A stretch of 64,000 nucleotides of DNA from Paracoccus alkenifer. GTDB taxonomy: Bacteria; Pseudomonadota; Alphaproteobacteria; Rhodobacterales; Rhodobacteraceae. The number at the start of each line of letters is the position of its first letter. The first letter of the stretch is position 1. The notes below the pieces were generated by a model. That model was not told the origin of the DNA, did not search any database, and was given only the letters and a program-made list of their open reading frames with translations. This document shows positions 45,833 through 55,498 of this stretch, one piece after another. Location of the stretch: the NCBI RefSeq assembly GCF_900108405.1, contig NZ_FNXG01000003.1:193501-257500 (forward strand), in the 5' to 3' direction. The position numbers and the translations under genes are program-made.

Positions 45833-48469
45833 ATGGCAAGCTGGCAGGCCAAGCAACGCGATCCGCTGTTCGACCAGACCACCCAGGCGGCGCTGGAACG
45901 CCGCGTCAAGGAACTGATCGGCGCCGGGCTGATCGTGGCCGGCGTGCTGGTCGCGATGATGCTGCTGTCCTACACCCCCGACGACCCCGGCATCGGCACG
46001 GCCACCGACCAGCCGGCGCAGAATTATCTGGGCCGGGTCGGCGCCTATGTCGCCTCGGCGCTGAACATGATCCTGGGGCTGGGCAGCTGGGGGCTGGCGG
46101 TCGCCGCCGTGGTCTGGGGCCTGCGGCTGATGCTGCACCGGGGCGAGGACCGGCTGATGCGCGGCGTGTTCACCCCCATTGCGATGGTGCTGGTGTCCGC
46201 GCACGCGACCTCGATGGTGCCGCCGCAGGGCTGGACGCAAAGCTACGGGCTGGGCGGGCATCTGGGCGACATGCTGATGGGCGCCATGCTGGGGCTGATG
46301 CCGTTCAGCCCGGCGGTGGGGCTTAAGCTCCTCGCGCTGCTGACCGCGGTCGGCGCGGTGGCGCTGGGGGGCTTCGTGCTGGGCTTTGACCGGCGCGAGG
46401 TGACCGCGATCGGGCGTTTTCTGGCCAACGGGCTGGAAACCGCGCGCGGGATGCTGGTCTGGGCGCTGCGGCGCGGGGTGCTGGCCTCGGTCGCCGCATC
46501 CTCGGCCGCGGCCGGCGAATTGCGCCGCCGCGCCGACGCCCGCAACAGCCGCACCGCCACCCCGCCCGAGGAAACAGAGCTGCCCGGCGGGCTGTTCTCG
46601 CGCCTGCGCCGCGGCGCCGCGGTGCCGGATGCAGCCGAAAGCTTTCCGTCCGAGTTGGTCGAGCCTGACCGCCATTATGACGACGACGCGCTTGCCCCCG
46701 ACGCCGGCGCGGTCAGCGCCCGCATCTCTGATGCGATCCGCCACCGCACCGAGGCCGACGCCGAGGCAGACGACGAATCCGATACCCGCTCGGTCCTGTC
46801 GGCGGTCACCGCGCGGCTGACCGGGCGCGCGCAGACCGTGCCGCCGGCGCCGCCCACCGACACCAGCCGGGTGATGATTCCGCCCGCGCGCAAGCCCGCG
46901 CCCTCGCGTCAAGCCGTGGCCGAGGCGCAGCCCAGCCTGGCCTTTGACGCCGCCGCCACCGGCTATGAACGCCCGCCGCTGGCGCTGCTGGCCTCGGCGG
47001 GCACGGTGGAACGCCACGCCCTGTCCCCCGAGGCGCTGGCCGAAAACGCAAGGCTGCTGGAATCGGTGCTGGACGATTACGGCGTCAAGGGCCAGATCAC
47101 CGCCGTCCACCCCGGCCCGGTGGTCACGCTGTATGAGCTGGAACCGGCGCCGGGGCTCAAGGCCAGCCGCGTCATCGGCCTGTCCGACGACATCGCGCGA
47201 TCCATGTCGGCGCTGTCGGCGCGGGTCTCGACCGTGCCGGGCCGCACCGTGATCGGGATCGAGCTGCCCAACCAGCGCCGCGAAAAGGTGGTGCTGCGCG
47301 AAATCCTGTCAAGCCGCGCCTTTGGCGATACCTCGATGCCGCTGCCGCTGGCCCTGGGCAAGGACATCGGGGGCGAGCCGGTGGTGGCGAACCTTGCCAA
47401 GATGCCGCATCTGCTGATCGCCGGGACCACGGGTTCGGGGAAATCGGTGGCGATCAACACCATGATCCTGAGCCTGCTTTACAAGCTGACCCCCGAGGAA
47501 TGCCGCCTGATCATGATCGACCCCAAGATGCTGGAGCTGTCGGTTTATGACGGCATCCCGCATCTGCTGTCCCCGGTGGTGACCGACCCGAAAAAGGCCG
47601 TGGTGGCGCTGAAATGGGTGGTCTCGGAAATGGAGGACCGCTACCGCAAGATGTCCAAGATGGGCGTGCGCAACATCGAGGGCTATAACGGCCGCGTGCG
47701 CGAGGCGCTGGACAAGGGCGAGCTGTTCCGCCGCACCATGCAGACCGGCTTTGACGAGGACACCGGCGAGCCGATCTTTGAAACCGAGGAATTCCAGCCC
47801 GAATCCTTCCCCTATATCGTCGTGATCGTGGACGAGATGGCCGACCTGATGATGGTCGCCGGCAAGGAAATCGAGGCCTGCATCCAGCGGCTGGCGCAGA
47901 TGGCGCGGGCCTCGGGGATCCATATCGTGATGGCGACGCAGCGCCCCTCGGTCGATGTGATCACCGGCACGATCAAGGCGAACTTCCCCACCCGCATCAG
48001 CTTTCAGGTCACCTCGAAAATCGACTCGCGCACCATTCTGGGCGAACAGGGGGCCGAACAGCTGCTGGGCATGGGCGACATGCTGTATATGGCCGGCGGC
48101 GCCCGTATCACCCGCGTCCACGGCCCCTTTGTCAGCGACGAGGAGGTCGAAGAAGTCGTCAACCACCTGAAGAGCTTTGGCCCGCCGCAATACATGTCGA
48201 ACGTGGTCGAGGGGCCGGACGACGACGTGGCATCCGACATCGACGCGGTGCTGGGGCTGGGCGGCAGCGACAATTCCGACGACCAGCTTTACGACATGGC
48301 GGTGGCGATCGTGGCCAAGGACCGCAAATGCTCGACATCCTATATTCAGCGCAAGCTGGCGATCGGCTATAACAAGGCCGCGCGGCTGGTCGAGCAGATG
48401 GAGGATCAGGGCATCGTCAGCCCCGCCAACCACGTCGGCAAGCGCGAGGTGCTGATCCCCGAGGTGTAA
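45833..48469 (+). CDS. ftsK: DNA translocase FtsK
   Basis: 878 residues. FtsK is a septal membrane protein that pumps chromosome ends through the closing septum and activates XerCD. Seen: about four membrane helices in the first 200 residues, a variable acidic/Ala/Pro linker (about 220-385), and the motor domain with Walker [13 protein letters not shown], Walker [36 protein letters not shown] (quoted in part), and the DNA-reading gamma winged helix at the end ([22 protein letters not shown]). Complete. Confidence 0.96.
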   Translation: MASWQAKQRDPLFDQTTQAALERRVKELIGAGLIVAGVLVAMMLLSYTPDDPGIGTATDQPAQNYLGRVGAYVASALNMILGLGSWGLAVAAVVWGLRLMLHRGEDRLMRGVFTPIAMVLVSAHATSMVPPQGWTQSYGLGGHLGDMLMGAMLGLMPFSPAVGLKLLALLTAVGAVALGGFVLGFDRREVTAIGRFLANGLETARGMLVWALRRGVLASVAASSAAAGELRRRADARNSRTATPPEETELPGGLFSRLRRGAAVPDAAESFPSELVEPDRHYDDDALAPDAGAVSARISDAIRHRTEADAEADDESDTRSVLSAVTARLTGRAQTVPPAPPTDTSRVMIPPARKPAPSRQAVAEAQPSLAFDAAATGYERPPLALLASAGTVERHALSPEALAENARLLESVLDDYGVKGQITAVHPGPVVTLYELEPAPGLKASRVIGLSDDIARSMSALSARVSTVPGRTVIGIELPNQRREKVVLREILSSRAFGDTSMPLPLALGKDIGGEPVVANLAKMPHLLIAGTTGSGKSVAINTMILSLLYKLTPEECRLIMIDPKMLELSVYDGIPHLLSPVVTDPKKAVVALKWVVSEMEDRYRKMSKMGVRNIEGYNGRVREALDKGELFRRTMQTGFDEDTGEPIFETEEFQPESFPYIVVIVDEMADLMMVAGKEIEACIQRLAQMARASGIHIVMATQRPSVDVITGTIKANFPTRISFQVTSKIDSRTILGEQGAEQLLGMGDMLYMAGGARITRVHGPFVSDEEVEEVVNHLKSFGPPQYMSNVVEGPDDDVASDIDAVLGLGGSDNSDDQLYDMAVAIVAKDRKCSTSYIQRKLAIGYNKAARLVEQMEDQGIVSPANHVGKREVLIPEV

Positions 48470-48498
48470 GCCCCGCGGGTCGCAAGATCGAGGTCGCA

Positions 48499-49197
48499 AT
48501 GCCCTATTGGCAGGTCCATTTCCTGAACGCGCGCCACGCGCTGACCGGCGTCATGCCAGAGACCCGCGCCGCCGTGGCTGAATCGGTGGCGCTGGTTTCC
48601 AGCCACGCCGAGCTGCCCGATTTCGACGTGGTGGTGTGGGCGGACGAAAACATCCCCGACTGGGGCGTGCTGGCGCATTCGCCCGCGCCGGGGGTGGTCG
48701 AACTGGCGCTGACCCCGTCCCGCTTCGACGCCGCGCTGGTGGTGCGGCGCATGGTGCGGGCGCTGTTCCTGATCCTGCGCGGCGACCGGCCGGGCTATGG
48801 CCGCTCGCTGGGCGAGGCGCTGGTCAGCGAGGGGCTGGCCGGGCATTTCGTGCAGGCGGTGCTGGGCGGGCGCCCCGACCCGTGGGACGCAACGCCCCTG
48901 ACCGCGGGCGTGGCCAAGCGGGCGATGACGGAATGGGCCTGGCTCGATTACGACCGCGCGCTGTGGTTCGAGGGCCGCGGCAATATCCGCAAATGGGCGG
49001 GCTACGGGCTGGCGCACCGGCTGGTGGCCGAGCATCTGGCGCGCTCGGATGGCGCGGACGTGCTGGCGCTGGCCGCGGTGCCCGCCGAGACGCTGCGCCC
49101 CGCCATGCGCCGGCTGAGCGGGGCGGATGCGGAACCCGCCGAGGCAAAGGGCGACGATGCACCGGCGCAAGGGGGCGCTGCCCCCGTCACTTCGTGA
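48499..49197 (+). CDS. DUF2268-like protein (putative zinc protease relative)
   Basis: 232 residues. Seen: MPYWQVHFLNARHALTG, then RPGYGRSLGEALVSEGLAGHFVQ, which matches the DUF2268 core LGEALVSEGLA-H-F; that family is predicted to be zinc-dependent peptidases, here with the Glu and His in E-A-L-V-S-E-G-L-A-G-H rather than a classic HExxH. Function unproven. Its last nine or so codons (GGGGGC onwards, ending QGGAAPVTS) are part of intergenic element G, so the C-terminus was likely altered by that element. Follows ftsK by 29 bases. Confidence 0.72.
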   Translation: MPYWQVHFLNARHALTGVMPETRAAVAESVALVSSHAELPDFDVVVWADENIPDWGVLAHSPAPGVVELALTPSRFDAALVVRRMVRALFLILRGDRPGYGRSLGEALVSEGLAGHFVQAVLGGRPDPWDATPLTAGVAKRAMTEWAWLDYDRALWFEGRGNIRKWAGYGLAHRLVAEHLARSDGADVLALAAVPAETLRPAMRRLSGADAEPAEAKGDDAPAQGGAAPVTS

Positions 49198-49227
49198 CTC
49201 CCCCGGGATATTTCCGTGATGAAGAAG
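49171..49227 (+). repeat. Modular intergenic element, copy G (overlaps a gene end)
   Basis: Hairpin GGGGGCGCTGCCCCC, palindrome GTCACTTCGTGAC, core CCCCCGGGATATTT, tail ATGAAGAAG. The stop codon of the DUF2268-like gene lies inside the palindrome. It separates that gene from the convergent rhomboid gene. Nearly identical to copy H. Confidence 0.85.
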
Positions 49228-49240
49228 GGCGGGCGCCGGG

Positions 49241-49858
49241 TCAGCGCCGCCGGCGCCGCGGCGGGTAAAGCGCGCCCATCGCCACCCCGGCCAGCGCGCC
49301 GCCCAGATGCGCCTGCCAGGCGATGTTCGGCACCGCCAGCGTCAGCGCCACGTTCAGCAGGATGAATTGCGCGACCGGCCCGGCCAGCGGGCGCAGGCTG
49401 CCACCCCTTGCCAGCAGCAGCCGCGCCGCGATGGCGATTTCCGCCCCCGCCAGCCCGAAGATCGCCCCCGAGGCGCCCACCACCGGCAGCTGGCTGTCCG
49501 ACAGCCACAGCTGCACCGCCCCCGCCACCAGCTGCGACAGCGCGTAAAGCGCGACCATCGCGCCCCCGGGCATGGCCACCGCCAGCGACCGCGCCAGCAC
49601 ATACAGCGCCAGCATGTTCATCCCCAGATGCAGCAGCCCGCCATGCAGAAAGCCGTAGGTCAGGAACATGGTCACCTGCTGGCCGGGAAACATGGGCTGC
49701 ACGCCCTGCAACAGCTGCGGCCACAGGGCGCCGTGCAGCAGCAGCCATTCCCGCAGCGCCGGGGCGGCCTCGGACAGCAGCTGGATAGCGATGCACAGCA
49801 CGATCACCGCAAGGAACACGGGCGGGACGGTGGGGCGGTAGCGGGCGCGGTCGGTCAT
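49241..49858 (-). CDS. Rhomboid family intramembrane serine protease
   Basis: 205 residues with about six membrane helices. Rhomboids cut transmembrane segments of other membrane proteins. Seen: FLTYGFLHGGLLHLGMNML (the conserved H-x-x-x-H-x-x-x-N helix), the catalytic Ser in VVGASGAIFGLAG, and the catalytic His in WQAHLGGALAGV, so the Ser-His dyad is intact. Short N-terminal and basic C-terminal tails. Convergent with the DUF2268-like gene; followed upstream by the L,D-transpeptidase gene on the same strand. Confidence 0.93.
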   Translation of the reverse strand: MTDRARYRPTVPPVFLAVIVLCIAIQLLSEAAPALREWLLLHGALWPQLLQGVQPMFPGQQVTMFLTYGFLHGGLLHLGMNMLALYVLARSLAVAMPGGAMVALYALSQLVAGAVQLWLSDSQLPVVGASGAIFGLAGAEIAIAARLLLARGGSLRPLAGPVAQFILLNVALTLAVPNIAWQAHLGGALAGVAMGALYPPRRRRR

Positions 49859-49895
49859 GGTGCCAGCATAGGGGCGGCTGCGCCGGCGGAAAGAC

Positions 49896-50426
49896 CTATT
49901 CCCGCCGCGCCACAGCCGCGCGCCGCTCCAGCCGCCCCGCCAGCGCGCCCGGCACCAGCAGCCGCGTGCCCGGCCGGGCGCGGGCGGCCAGCCACAGCAA
50001 ATCGGCGCGGGAAAAAGCGATGCAGCCGGCGGTTGGATAGCGCGGGCGCCGCCACTGGTGCAGAAAGATCGCCGAACCCCGCCCCGGCTGGGCGTGGGGC
50101 CAGTTCCAGTCGGTCAGCAACACCAGATCATACAGCGGATCGGCGCGGCGCAGCGCCTCATGGCTGGCGGCAAGCGGCGCGCGGGCAGGCTGGTTGTAAA
50201 GCGGATGGCCGGATTCGTCGCACCACAGGTCGCCCGGCAGGATCGGCCGCGCCCAGGGCGCCGGCCGCGCCATCCGGTCGGCACGATAAAGCAGCCCCAC
50301 CACCCGATGCACCCCGACCGGAGTCGCCCCGTCCCCTTCGCGCTTGTCGGCCGCGATCCCGCCCCGCCCCACCGCACAGGGCAGCAGCCGCCCCCGAAAC
50401 CGCAGGCCCATCGGGGTCAGCACCAT
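49896..50426 (-). CDS. L,D-transpeptidase (YkuD/ErfK-type) catalytic protein
   Basis: 176 residues from ATG 50426. The frame stays open to 50486, but those extra 20 codons are read out of intergenic element H, so the inner start is preferred. L,D-transpeptidases form or break 3-3 peptidoglycan links or attach proteins to the wall. Seen: GDGATPVGVHRVVGLLYR and the catalytic block SAIFLHQWRRPRYPTAGCIAFS with His and Cys (quoted in part: IFLH, TAGCIAF). No signal peptide is visible, which is odd for a periplasmic enzyme but common in this subfamily. Confidence 0.82.
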   Translation of the reverse strand: MVLTPMGLRFRGRLLPCAVGRGGIAADKREGDGATPVGVHRVVGLLYRADRMARPAPWARPILPGDLWCDESGHPLYNQPARAPLAASHEALRRADPLYDLVLLTDWNWPHAQPGRGSAIFLHQWRRPRYPTAGCIAFSRADLLWLAARARPGTRLLVPGALAGRLERRAAVARRE

Positions 50427-50452
50427 GCCGCCGCGTCCGACGCTCCGATGGA

Positions 50453-50508
50453 TTTCTTCATCATCCAAATATCCCGGGGGAGTCACGAAGTGACGGGGGC
50501 TGGCCCCC
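50453..50508 (-). repeat. Modular intergenic element, copy H
   Basis: On the minus strand: GGGGGCCAGCCCCC-type hairpin, palindrome GTCACTTCGTGAC, core CCCCCGGGATATTT, tail ATGATGAAGAA. It lies downstream of ribA in the same direction and just upstream of the L,D-transpeptidase gene. Confidence 0.85.
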
Positions 50509-50535
50509 GCTCCGGCGACAAAGCCGACCCTATGC

Positions 50536-51606
50536 TCACAGCATATGGCCCGACTTGTCGCGCTTGACCGCCAGATAGGCGTCGTTCCACGGGTTGCGGC
50601 CGACGATCAGGGGCACACGTTCGGCCACCTCGATGCCGTGGGACTGCATCATCTCGACCTTGCGGGGGTTGTTGGTCATCAGCCGCACCGCGCCGAATCC
50701 CAACTGCCGCAGCAACGCCGCGCCCAGGCGAAAGTCACGCTCATCATCCTCGAACCCCAGCCGGTGGTTAGCCTCGACCGTGTCGAACCCCTGCGATTGC
50801 AGATCATAGGCACGCATCTTGTTGGCCAGCCCGATGCCGCGGCCCTCTTGGTTGAGATACAGCAGCACCCCCCCGCCCTCGGCCCCCATCGCGTTCAGCG
50901 CCGCGTGCAGCTGCGGGCCGCAGTCGCATTTCAGGCTGCCCAGCACGTCGCCGGTGAAACAGGCCGAATGCAGCCGCGCCAGCACCGGGCGATCGCGGGG
51001 CGGGTCGCCGATCTCGATGGCGTAATGTTCTGCGCCCCCGGCTGCCGGGCGCAGGATATGCAGCCGCGTGCGCTCGGCCGCCGATATGGGCAGGTGGGCG
51101 GCGGCAACCGGGGACAGCACGGTTTCCGCGGCCAGCTGCGCGATCACCGGCGCGGCGGGCAGGCGGGTCAGGCCCTGCGGGATCTCGCCCGCCGGGGCCT
51201 CGACCAGCAGCACCGCGGGCAAAAGCTGCGCCGATTTCGCCAGCGCGATGGCGGCGCGGTGGGGCGTGACATCCTCCGCGTCTCGCCGTGCGGCCAGCGG
51301 GCCTTTCAGCGGCACCCTCAGGTCGTCCGATGGGTCGGCCACCGCCCGCAGCCAGGCCACATCCGCGCCCTCGGGCAGCTCGATCCGCGCCAGATCGCCG
51401 TCATAGGCCGGCACCTTCAGCGTCCCCGCCCGGCGCGCGGTCAGCACCAGCACCGGCCGGCCCAGCGCGCGCAAGCCCGCCAACCGCTCGGGCGAAAGCG
51501 TCTCGACCGCGGCGGCCAGATTTCCGTCGATCACCACCGGCAGGCCGATTCGCAGGTCGGTCCGCGCGCGGCTGATGGTTTCGGGCAGGCTGGGCAGCAG
51601 GGTCAT
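50536..51606 (-). CDS. ribA: GTP cyclohydrolase II with degenerate RibB-like N-terminus
   Basis: 356 residues from ATG 51606. RibA opens GTP to start riboflavin synthesis. Seen: the C-terminal RibA domain (about 155-356) with zinc ligands in [58 protein letters not shown] and [19 protein letters not shown]. The N-terminal 150 residues sit where RibBA proteins have DHBP synthase, but the RibB acidic motif (D-D-x-D-R-E-N-E-G-D) is absent, so only the RibA activity is expected. Confidence 0.93.
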   Translation of the reverse strand: MTLLPSLPETISRARTDLRIGLPVVIDGNLAAAVETLSPERLAGLRALGRPVLVLTARRAGTLKVPAYDGDLARIELPEGADVAWLRAVADPSDDLRVPLKGPLAARRDAEDVTPHRAAIALAKSAQLLPAVLLVEAPAGEIPQGLTRLPAAPVIAQLAAETVLSPVAAAHLPISAAERTRLHILRPAAGGAEHYAIEIGDPPRDRPVLARLHSACFTGDVLGSLKCDCGPQLHAALNAMGAEGGGVLLYLNQEGRGIGLANKMRAYDLQSQGFDTVEANHRLGFEDDERDFRLGAALLRQLGFGAVRLMTNNPRKVEMMQSHGIEVAERVPLIVGRNPWNDAYLAVKRDKSGHML

Positions 51607-51746
51607 ATCGGCATAATTCCTGAAACAATCCGTAACATAACCCCCGCCCCTCACAACAGCCTGTGAGAAAGATTGCAACCCGCTGGACCTTGCGGCCCCC
51701 GGCGCCATGTTGACCGCAATGTGAACCCCCGGGAATGGAGGCTCTG

Positions 51747-52433
51747 ATGGCCGGACTGAAAAAAATCCTGCTTGTGGATGATGAGGACGACCTGCGCGAG
51801 GCCCTGGCCGAGCAGCTGGTCGCGACCGAGGATTTCGACGTGTTCGAGGCCGCCACCGGCGCCGAGGCCGTCGAAAAGACCAAGGGCGCGATCTTTGACC
51901 TGGTGCTGCTGGACGTGGGCCTGCCCGACACCGACGGGCGCGAGCTGTGCAAGCGGCTGCGCAAGCAAGGGGTGAAATGCCCCATCGTCATGCTGACCGG
52001 GCACGACACCGATGCCGATACCATCCTCGGCCTCGATTCCGGGGCGAACGACTATATCACCAAGCCCTTCAAGTTTCCGGTGCTGCTGGCGCGGCTGCGG
52101 GCGCAGCTGCGCACCCATGAACAGTCCGAGGACGCGATCTTCCAGCTTGGCCCCTATACGTTCAAGCCCTCGATGAAGATGCTGATCGACCAGAAGGACC
52201 GCAAGATCCGGCTGACCGAAAAGGAAACCAACATCCTCAAGTTCCTGTATCGGGCGCAGGATGCCGTGGTGGCGCGCGACGTGCTGCTGCACGAGGTCTG
52301 GGGCTACAACGCCGGGGTGACCACCCACACGCTGGAAACCCACATCTACCGCCTGCGCCAGAAGATCGAGCCGGAACCCTCGAACGCGCGGCTGCTGGTG
52401 ACGGAATCGGGCGGATACCGCCTGGTGGCGTGA
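51747..52433 (+). CDS. OmpR/PhoB-family response regulator
   Basis: 228 residues from ATG 51747 (an ATG 12 bases upstream is also in frame). Receiver domain (about 5-120): acidic pair DDEDD, phosphoacceptor Asp56 in [10 protein letters not shown], Thr in MLTGHD and Lys in YITKPFKFP, all present. DNA-binding winged helix (about 135-228): [15 protein letters not shown] and [14 protein letters not shown]. No sensor kinase is adjacent. The sequence recalls the CenR type of alphaproteobacteria, which controls envelope genes, but this is not certain. A clear terminator follows. Confidence 0.9.
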   Translation: MAGLKKILLVDDEDDLREALAEQLVATEDFDVFEAATGAEAVEKTKGAIFDLVLLDVGLPDTDGRELCKRLRKQGVKCPIVMLTGHDTDADTILGLDSGANDYITKPFKFPVLLARLRAQLRTHEQSEDAIFQLGPYTFKPSMKMLIDQKDRKIRLTEKETNILKFLYRAQDAVVARDVLLHEVWGYNAGVTTHTLETHIYRLRQKIEPEPSNARLLVTESGGYRLVA

Positions 52434-52446
52434 AACAACGAGAATG

Positions 52447-52474
52447 GAAAAGCCCGGCCAGCGCCGGGCTTTTT
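52447..52474 (+). terminator. Rho-independent terminator after the response regulator
   Basis: AAAAGCCCGGC-CAGC-GCCGGGCTTTTTA: perfect stem of 8 or more bp with flanking A and T runs, 15 bases after the stop. It works in both directions by sequence, so it may also end transcription of the convergent GIY-YIG gene. Confidence 0.93.
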
Positions 52475-52558
52475 ATACTTATATCTCGGCCTTGCCAGAG
52501 AAGCTGAAAGCATTAAATTTTCATCGCCTATAACGACTGTGCCGCTTCCAGAAACCTA

Positions 52559-53377
52559 CTAACAGTTGTAATATCGTATCGGATTCTGACTCCTGTTACG
52601 CATTTCATCCGGCAAGCGCTTGCCTCGTGCACCGACATAGTGATCCCAGACGTCTTTGGGCGCGATCTCCCCCTCGAACCCCAACCGAGAAGGACTGGTT
52701 TCCGAGAAACGCGGCGGCGGGAAGTTTTCAGGGGTGGCGCGCATCCACTTCGTTGGCACGAACACACCCCGCACAATACCGTGGATCACTGCCAGCACGT
52801 AGTCAGCCTGCCTCGCGCGATGCTCAGAAATACGCCACGCGTATCTTGTCCGGTCCAGCAATTCTTTTTCCGAATTATGTTCGGCAGAGTTGATATTAAT
52901 CATGACCAGTTTGTCGTCGCGGAAAACAACTTCCGGCAGCGCATACTTGTCTACTATCTCCTGGGCGTGCATCGGGCCGCGGTCATTGCTGTAATGACCC
53001 GACGAAATGTTGGACAGCCCCGCGTAGGCATCGATAAGAGCAGCTTCGACCTCGTATGCTGTAGTAGCAGTTTCAATCCCATGGCGATGGACAATATGTA
53101 TAACATCAAGATGTGCGCGCCTGATGTCATTTATCCGTGCAACCTTTAGGCTTTCACTATCTTCCCGCACAACCTCTGCATCGTCATCGTCACCCACCTC
53201 TATGGCAACATCGGTGGCACTCTGGGCAGTTACATGCTGGAATAGTCGGTTCCCTTTTCCCTTGCCAATATAGAACGTCTCACCATTGCGCGGATCAATC
53301 AATCGATAGACGTAAAACTTTAACTTTTCACCCACGCCTGCCGGGAATGCGTCCAATTTTCTCTTCACTCCGTCCAT
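52559..53377 (-). CDS. LEM-3-like GIY-YIG domain protein
   Basis: 272 residues from ATG 53377 (GAGGG upstream); ATG 53404 is an alternative. Seen: the nuclease motif FYVYRLIDPRNGETFYIGKGKGNRLF (quoted in part: YVYR, FYIGKGKG), then HRHGIETATTAYEVEAALIDAYAGLSNI, with the Glu of the metal site in EVEAALIDAY, and a second conserved half (about 150-270) ending near NPIRYYNC. It matches the bacterial LEM-3-like GIY-YIG family, which is mostly uncharacterised. Codon use is clearly more AT-rich than in its neighbours, and terminator-like hairpins flank it. Probably acquired; a role in DNA repair or defence is conceivable but not shown. Confidence 0.8.
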   Translation of the reverse strand: MDGVKRKLDAFPAGVGEKLKFYVYRLIDPRNGETFYIGKGKGNRLFQHVTAQSATDVAIEVGDDDDAEVVREDSESLKVARINDIRRAHLDVIHIVHRHGIETATTAYEVEAALIDAYAGLSNISSGHYSNDRGPMHAQEIVDKYALPEVVFRDDKLVMININSAEHNSEKELLDRTRYAWRISEHRARQADYVLAVIHGIVRGVFVPTKWMRATPENFPPPRFSETSPSRLGFEGEIAPKDVWDHYVGARGKRLPDEMRNRSQNPIRYYNC

Positions 53378-53566
53378 TTTACCCTCTACCCCTAGTTTCA
53401 CCATATCCTGCCAATTACGCAAACCCAAAAACAATCACAAGCGCCCATTCAATAAAACCCGCAGGATTTCCCAGCTTTCGAGGGAACCCATGCCCAAGAC
53501 AGGCGTTTATCCTGCCGAAGCCCAGTGGTTCGGGGATGCGGCCACACTCTCTCTCCCTCTTTCGGG

Positions 53567-53591
53567 AACCCCGGCAGATTGCGCCGGGGTT
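53567..53591 (-). terminator. Hairpin after the glutathionyl-hydroquinone reductase gene
   Basis: AACCCCGGC / GCCGGGGTT, a 9-bp perfect stem with a 7-base loop, 8 bases beyond the gene's stop. No T-run on the minus strand; three Ts follow on the plus strand. Otherwise the stretch 53378-53598 shows only AT-richer spacer. Confidence 0.6.
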
Positions 53592-53598
53592 TCTGGTT

Positions 53599-54573
53599 TC
53601 AGCCCCGCCCGTGCGGCTGGTTCCAGTCGATCACCGGGTTGATCGGGATCAGCCCGTAGGGGTTCAGGTCGGGGTGGCTGCGGTAATAATGGTGGGTGAT
53701 GTGGTCCTGCCGCACTGTGGGGGCAACGCCCGGCATCTGGTAAAGCTCGCGCGTCCAGCCCCACAGGTTCGGGTAATCGCGCAGCCACTGCCGGTTGCAC
53801 TTGAAATGCGTGTGATAGACCGTGTCAAAGCGCACGGCGCTGGTGAACAGGCGCCAGTCGGCCTCGGTCAGCCGGTCGCCGGTCAGGTAGCGGCTTTGCG
53901 ACAGCAGCCCGTCCAGCCACGCCATGGTGTCGAAAACCGGACCCACCGCCTCGTCATAGGCAGCCTGGGTCGAGGCAAAGCCGGCGCGATACACCCCGTT
54001 GTTGAAATTCGGATAGACGCGGCTGTTCACCGCCTCGATCCGGTCGCGCAGTTCATTGGGCCAGAAATGCACGGCGCTGCCGGTCAGCCCGTCAAAGGCG
54101 CTGTCGAACATGCGGATGATCTCGCTTGATTCGTTTGAAACGATGGTGCCCCGCGCCTTGTCCCACAGCACCGGCACCGTGACCTTGCCGGTCATCCGGG
54201 GCGCAGCGCGCAGATAGATCTCGCGCAGGCGGTCCGCGCCGAACAGCGGATCGCCGGTGGCGCCGTCGAAATCGGTGGCAAAGCTCCAGCCCTCGTCGTC
54301 CATGACCGGATGCACGGCCGAGACCCCGATGTGGTCCCTCAACCCCTTGAGTTCGCGAGAGATCAGCGTCCGGTGCGCCCACGGGCAGGCGTATGAGACG
54401 TAAAGATGATAGCGCCCGGTTTCCGCCTGAAACCCGCCCCGCCCCGAGGGGCCGGGGCTGCCGTCCGGGGTGATCCAGTTGCGGAAACCCGCGTCCTGGC
54501 GGCGAAATTCGCCCTCGCCTGCGGCGGCGCCGACGCTGCCTTTTACCCAGGCTCCGTCCACCAGCTGGTTCAT
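53599..54573 (-). CDS. Glutathionyl-hydroquinone reductase (Xi-class GST, YqjG-like)
   Basis: 324 residues from ATG 54573; a much longer open frame upstream is antisense to xth and is rejected. Xi-class enzymes use a catalytic Cys to remove glutathione from glutathionyl-hydroquinones. Seen: the active-site Cys in YVSYACPWAHRTLI, TVPVLWDKARGTIVSNESSEIIRMF, NFNNGVYRAGFA, and RLFTSAVRFDTVYHTHFKCN, the full Xi-class pattern. Divergent from xth with 30 bases between starts. Confidence 0.93.
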   Translation of the reverse strand: MNQLVDGAWVKGSVGAAAGEGEFRRQDAGFRNWITPDGSPGPSGRGGFQAETGRYHLYVSYACPWAHRTLISRELKGLRDHIGVSAVHPVMDDEGWSFATDFDGATGDPLFGADRLREIYLRAAPRMTGKVTVPVLWDKARGTIVSNESSEIIRMFDSAFDGLTGSAVHFWPNELRDRIEAVNSRVYPNFNNGVYRAGFASTQAAYDEAVGPVFDTMAWLDGLLSQSRYLTGDRLTEADWRLFTSAVRFDTVYHTHFKCNRQWLRDYPNLWGWTRELYQMPGVAPTVRQDHITHHYYRSHPDLNPYGLIPINPVIDWNQPHGRG

Positions 54574-54603
54574 CGGCTTTCCCTTCGTCGCTTGGCGGGT
54601 TAA

Positions 54604-55404
54604 ATGGGCGCCATGTTCACCATTGCCACCTGGAACATCAACTCGGTCCGTCTGCGGGCCGGCCTTGTCGCCCGCCTGCTGGGGGAGGAGGCGCCGGACA
54701 TCCTGTGCTTGCAGGAATGCAAGTCGCCGGTCGAAAACATCCCGGTCGATGTGTTCCACGACCTTGGCTATCGCTGGATGGTCGCGCGCGGCCAGCGCGG
54801 CTACAACGGCGTGGCGATCCTGTCGCGGCTGCCGATCACCGACGCAGGCGACCGCGATTACGCGGCGCTTGGCCACGCCCGCCACGTCGCGGCGCGGCTG
54901 GAAAACGGCGTCACCATCCACAATATCTATGTGCCCGCCGGCGGCGACATCCCCGACCGCGAGGTGAACGAGAAATTCGGTCAGAAGCTGGATTTCCTGA
55001 CCGACATGCGCGACGCTTTTCACGCCGACCGGCCGGAACGCTCGATCCTGGTGGGCGACCTGAATATCGCCCCGCGCGAGGATGACGTCTGGTCGCACAA
55101 GGCGCTGCTCAAGGTCGTCAGCCACACCCCCATCGAGGTCGCCCAGCTGGCCGAGACGCAAGAGGCCGGCAACTGGGTGGACATCACCCGGCAGGACATC
55201 CCCGAGGGCCAGCTTTATTCCTGGTGGAGCTATCGCAACCGCGACTGGAACGCCTCGGACCGCGGGCGGCGGCTGGATCACATCTGGGCCACCGCCGACA
55301 TCGCGGCCGCGGGCCACGGCAGCCGGGTGCTGCGCCCGGTGCGGGGCTGGGAACAGCCCTCGGACCATGTGCCTGTATTCGCAAGCTTCGATCTGGCGCC
55401 ATAG
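54604..55404 (+). CDS. xth: Exodeoxyribonuclease III
   Basis: 266 residues from ATG 54604 (ATG 54613, MFTIATWN, is equally likely). Cytoplasmic 3'-5' exonuclease and AP endonuclease in base-excision repair. Seen: ATWNINSVRLRAG, the metal Glu in LCLQECKSP, NIYVPAGGD, GDLNIAPREDDVW, RLDHIWAT and the catalytic His in QPSDHVPVFA. Complete EEP-fold nuclease. Divergent from the hydroquinone reductase gene; about 95 bases separate it from the thioredoxin-like gene. Confidence 0.95.
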   Translation: MGAMFTIATWNINSVRLRAGLVARLLGEEAPDILCLQECKSPVENIPVDVFHDLGYRWMVARGQRGYNGVAILSRLPITDAGDRDYAALGHARHVAARLENGVTIHNIYVPAGGDIPDREVNEKFGQKLDFLTDMRDAFHADRPERSILVGDLNIAPREDDVWSHKALLKVVSHTPIEVAQLAETQEAGNWVDITRQDIPEGQLYSWWSYRNRDWNASDRGRRLDHIWATADIAAAGHGSRVLRPVRGWEQPSDHVPVFASFDLAP

Positions 55405-55498
55405 GCATCGCGGCGTTTTCCCGCCCCCTCTTTCCGTCCGCCCCCGCAACGCCCATATAGCGGGCCAAGCAAGGTAACATTCCGGGGATCAGGACGAG

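Noticed and set aside
53490..53642. Plus-strand 50-codon ORF starting MPKTGVYPAEAQWF with GAGGGAA upstream
   Set aside because: It runs across the terminator hairpin and into the antisense of the hydroquinone reductase 3' end; no family or conservation evidence can be given.
53599..55449. 616-residue minus-strand frame combining the hydroquinone reductase with sequence upstream
   Set aside because: Only the part from 54573 is family-like; the upstream part is antisense to xth.
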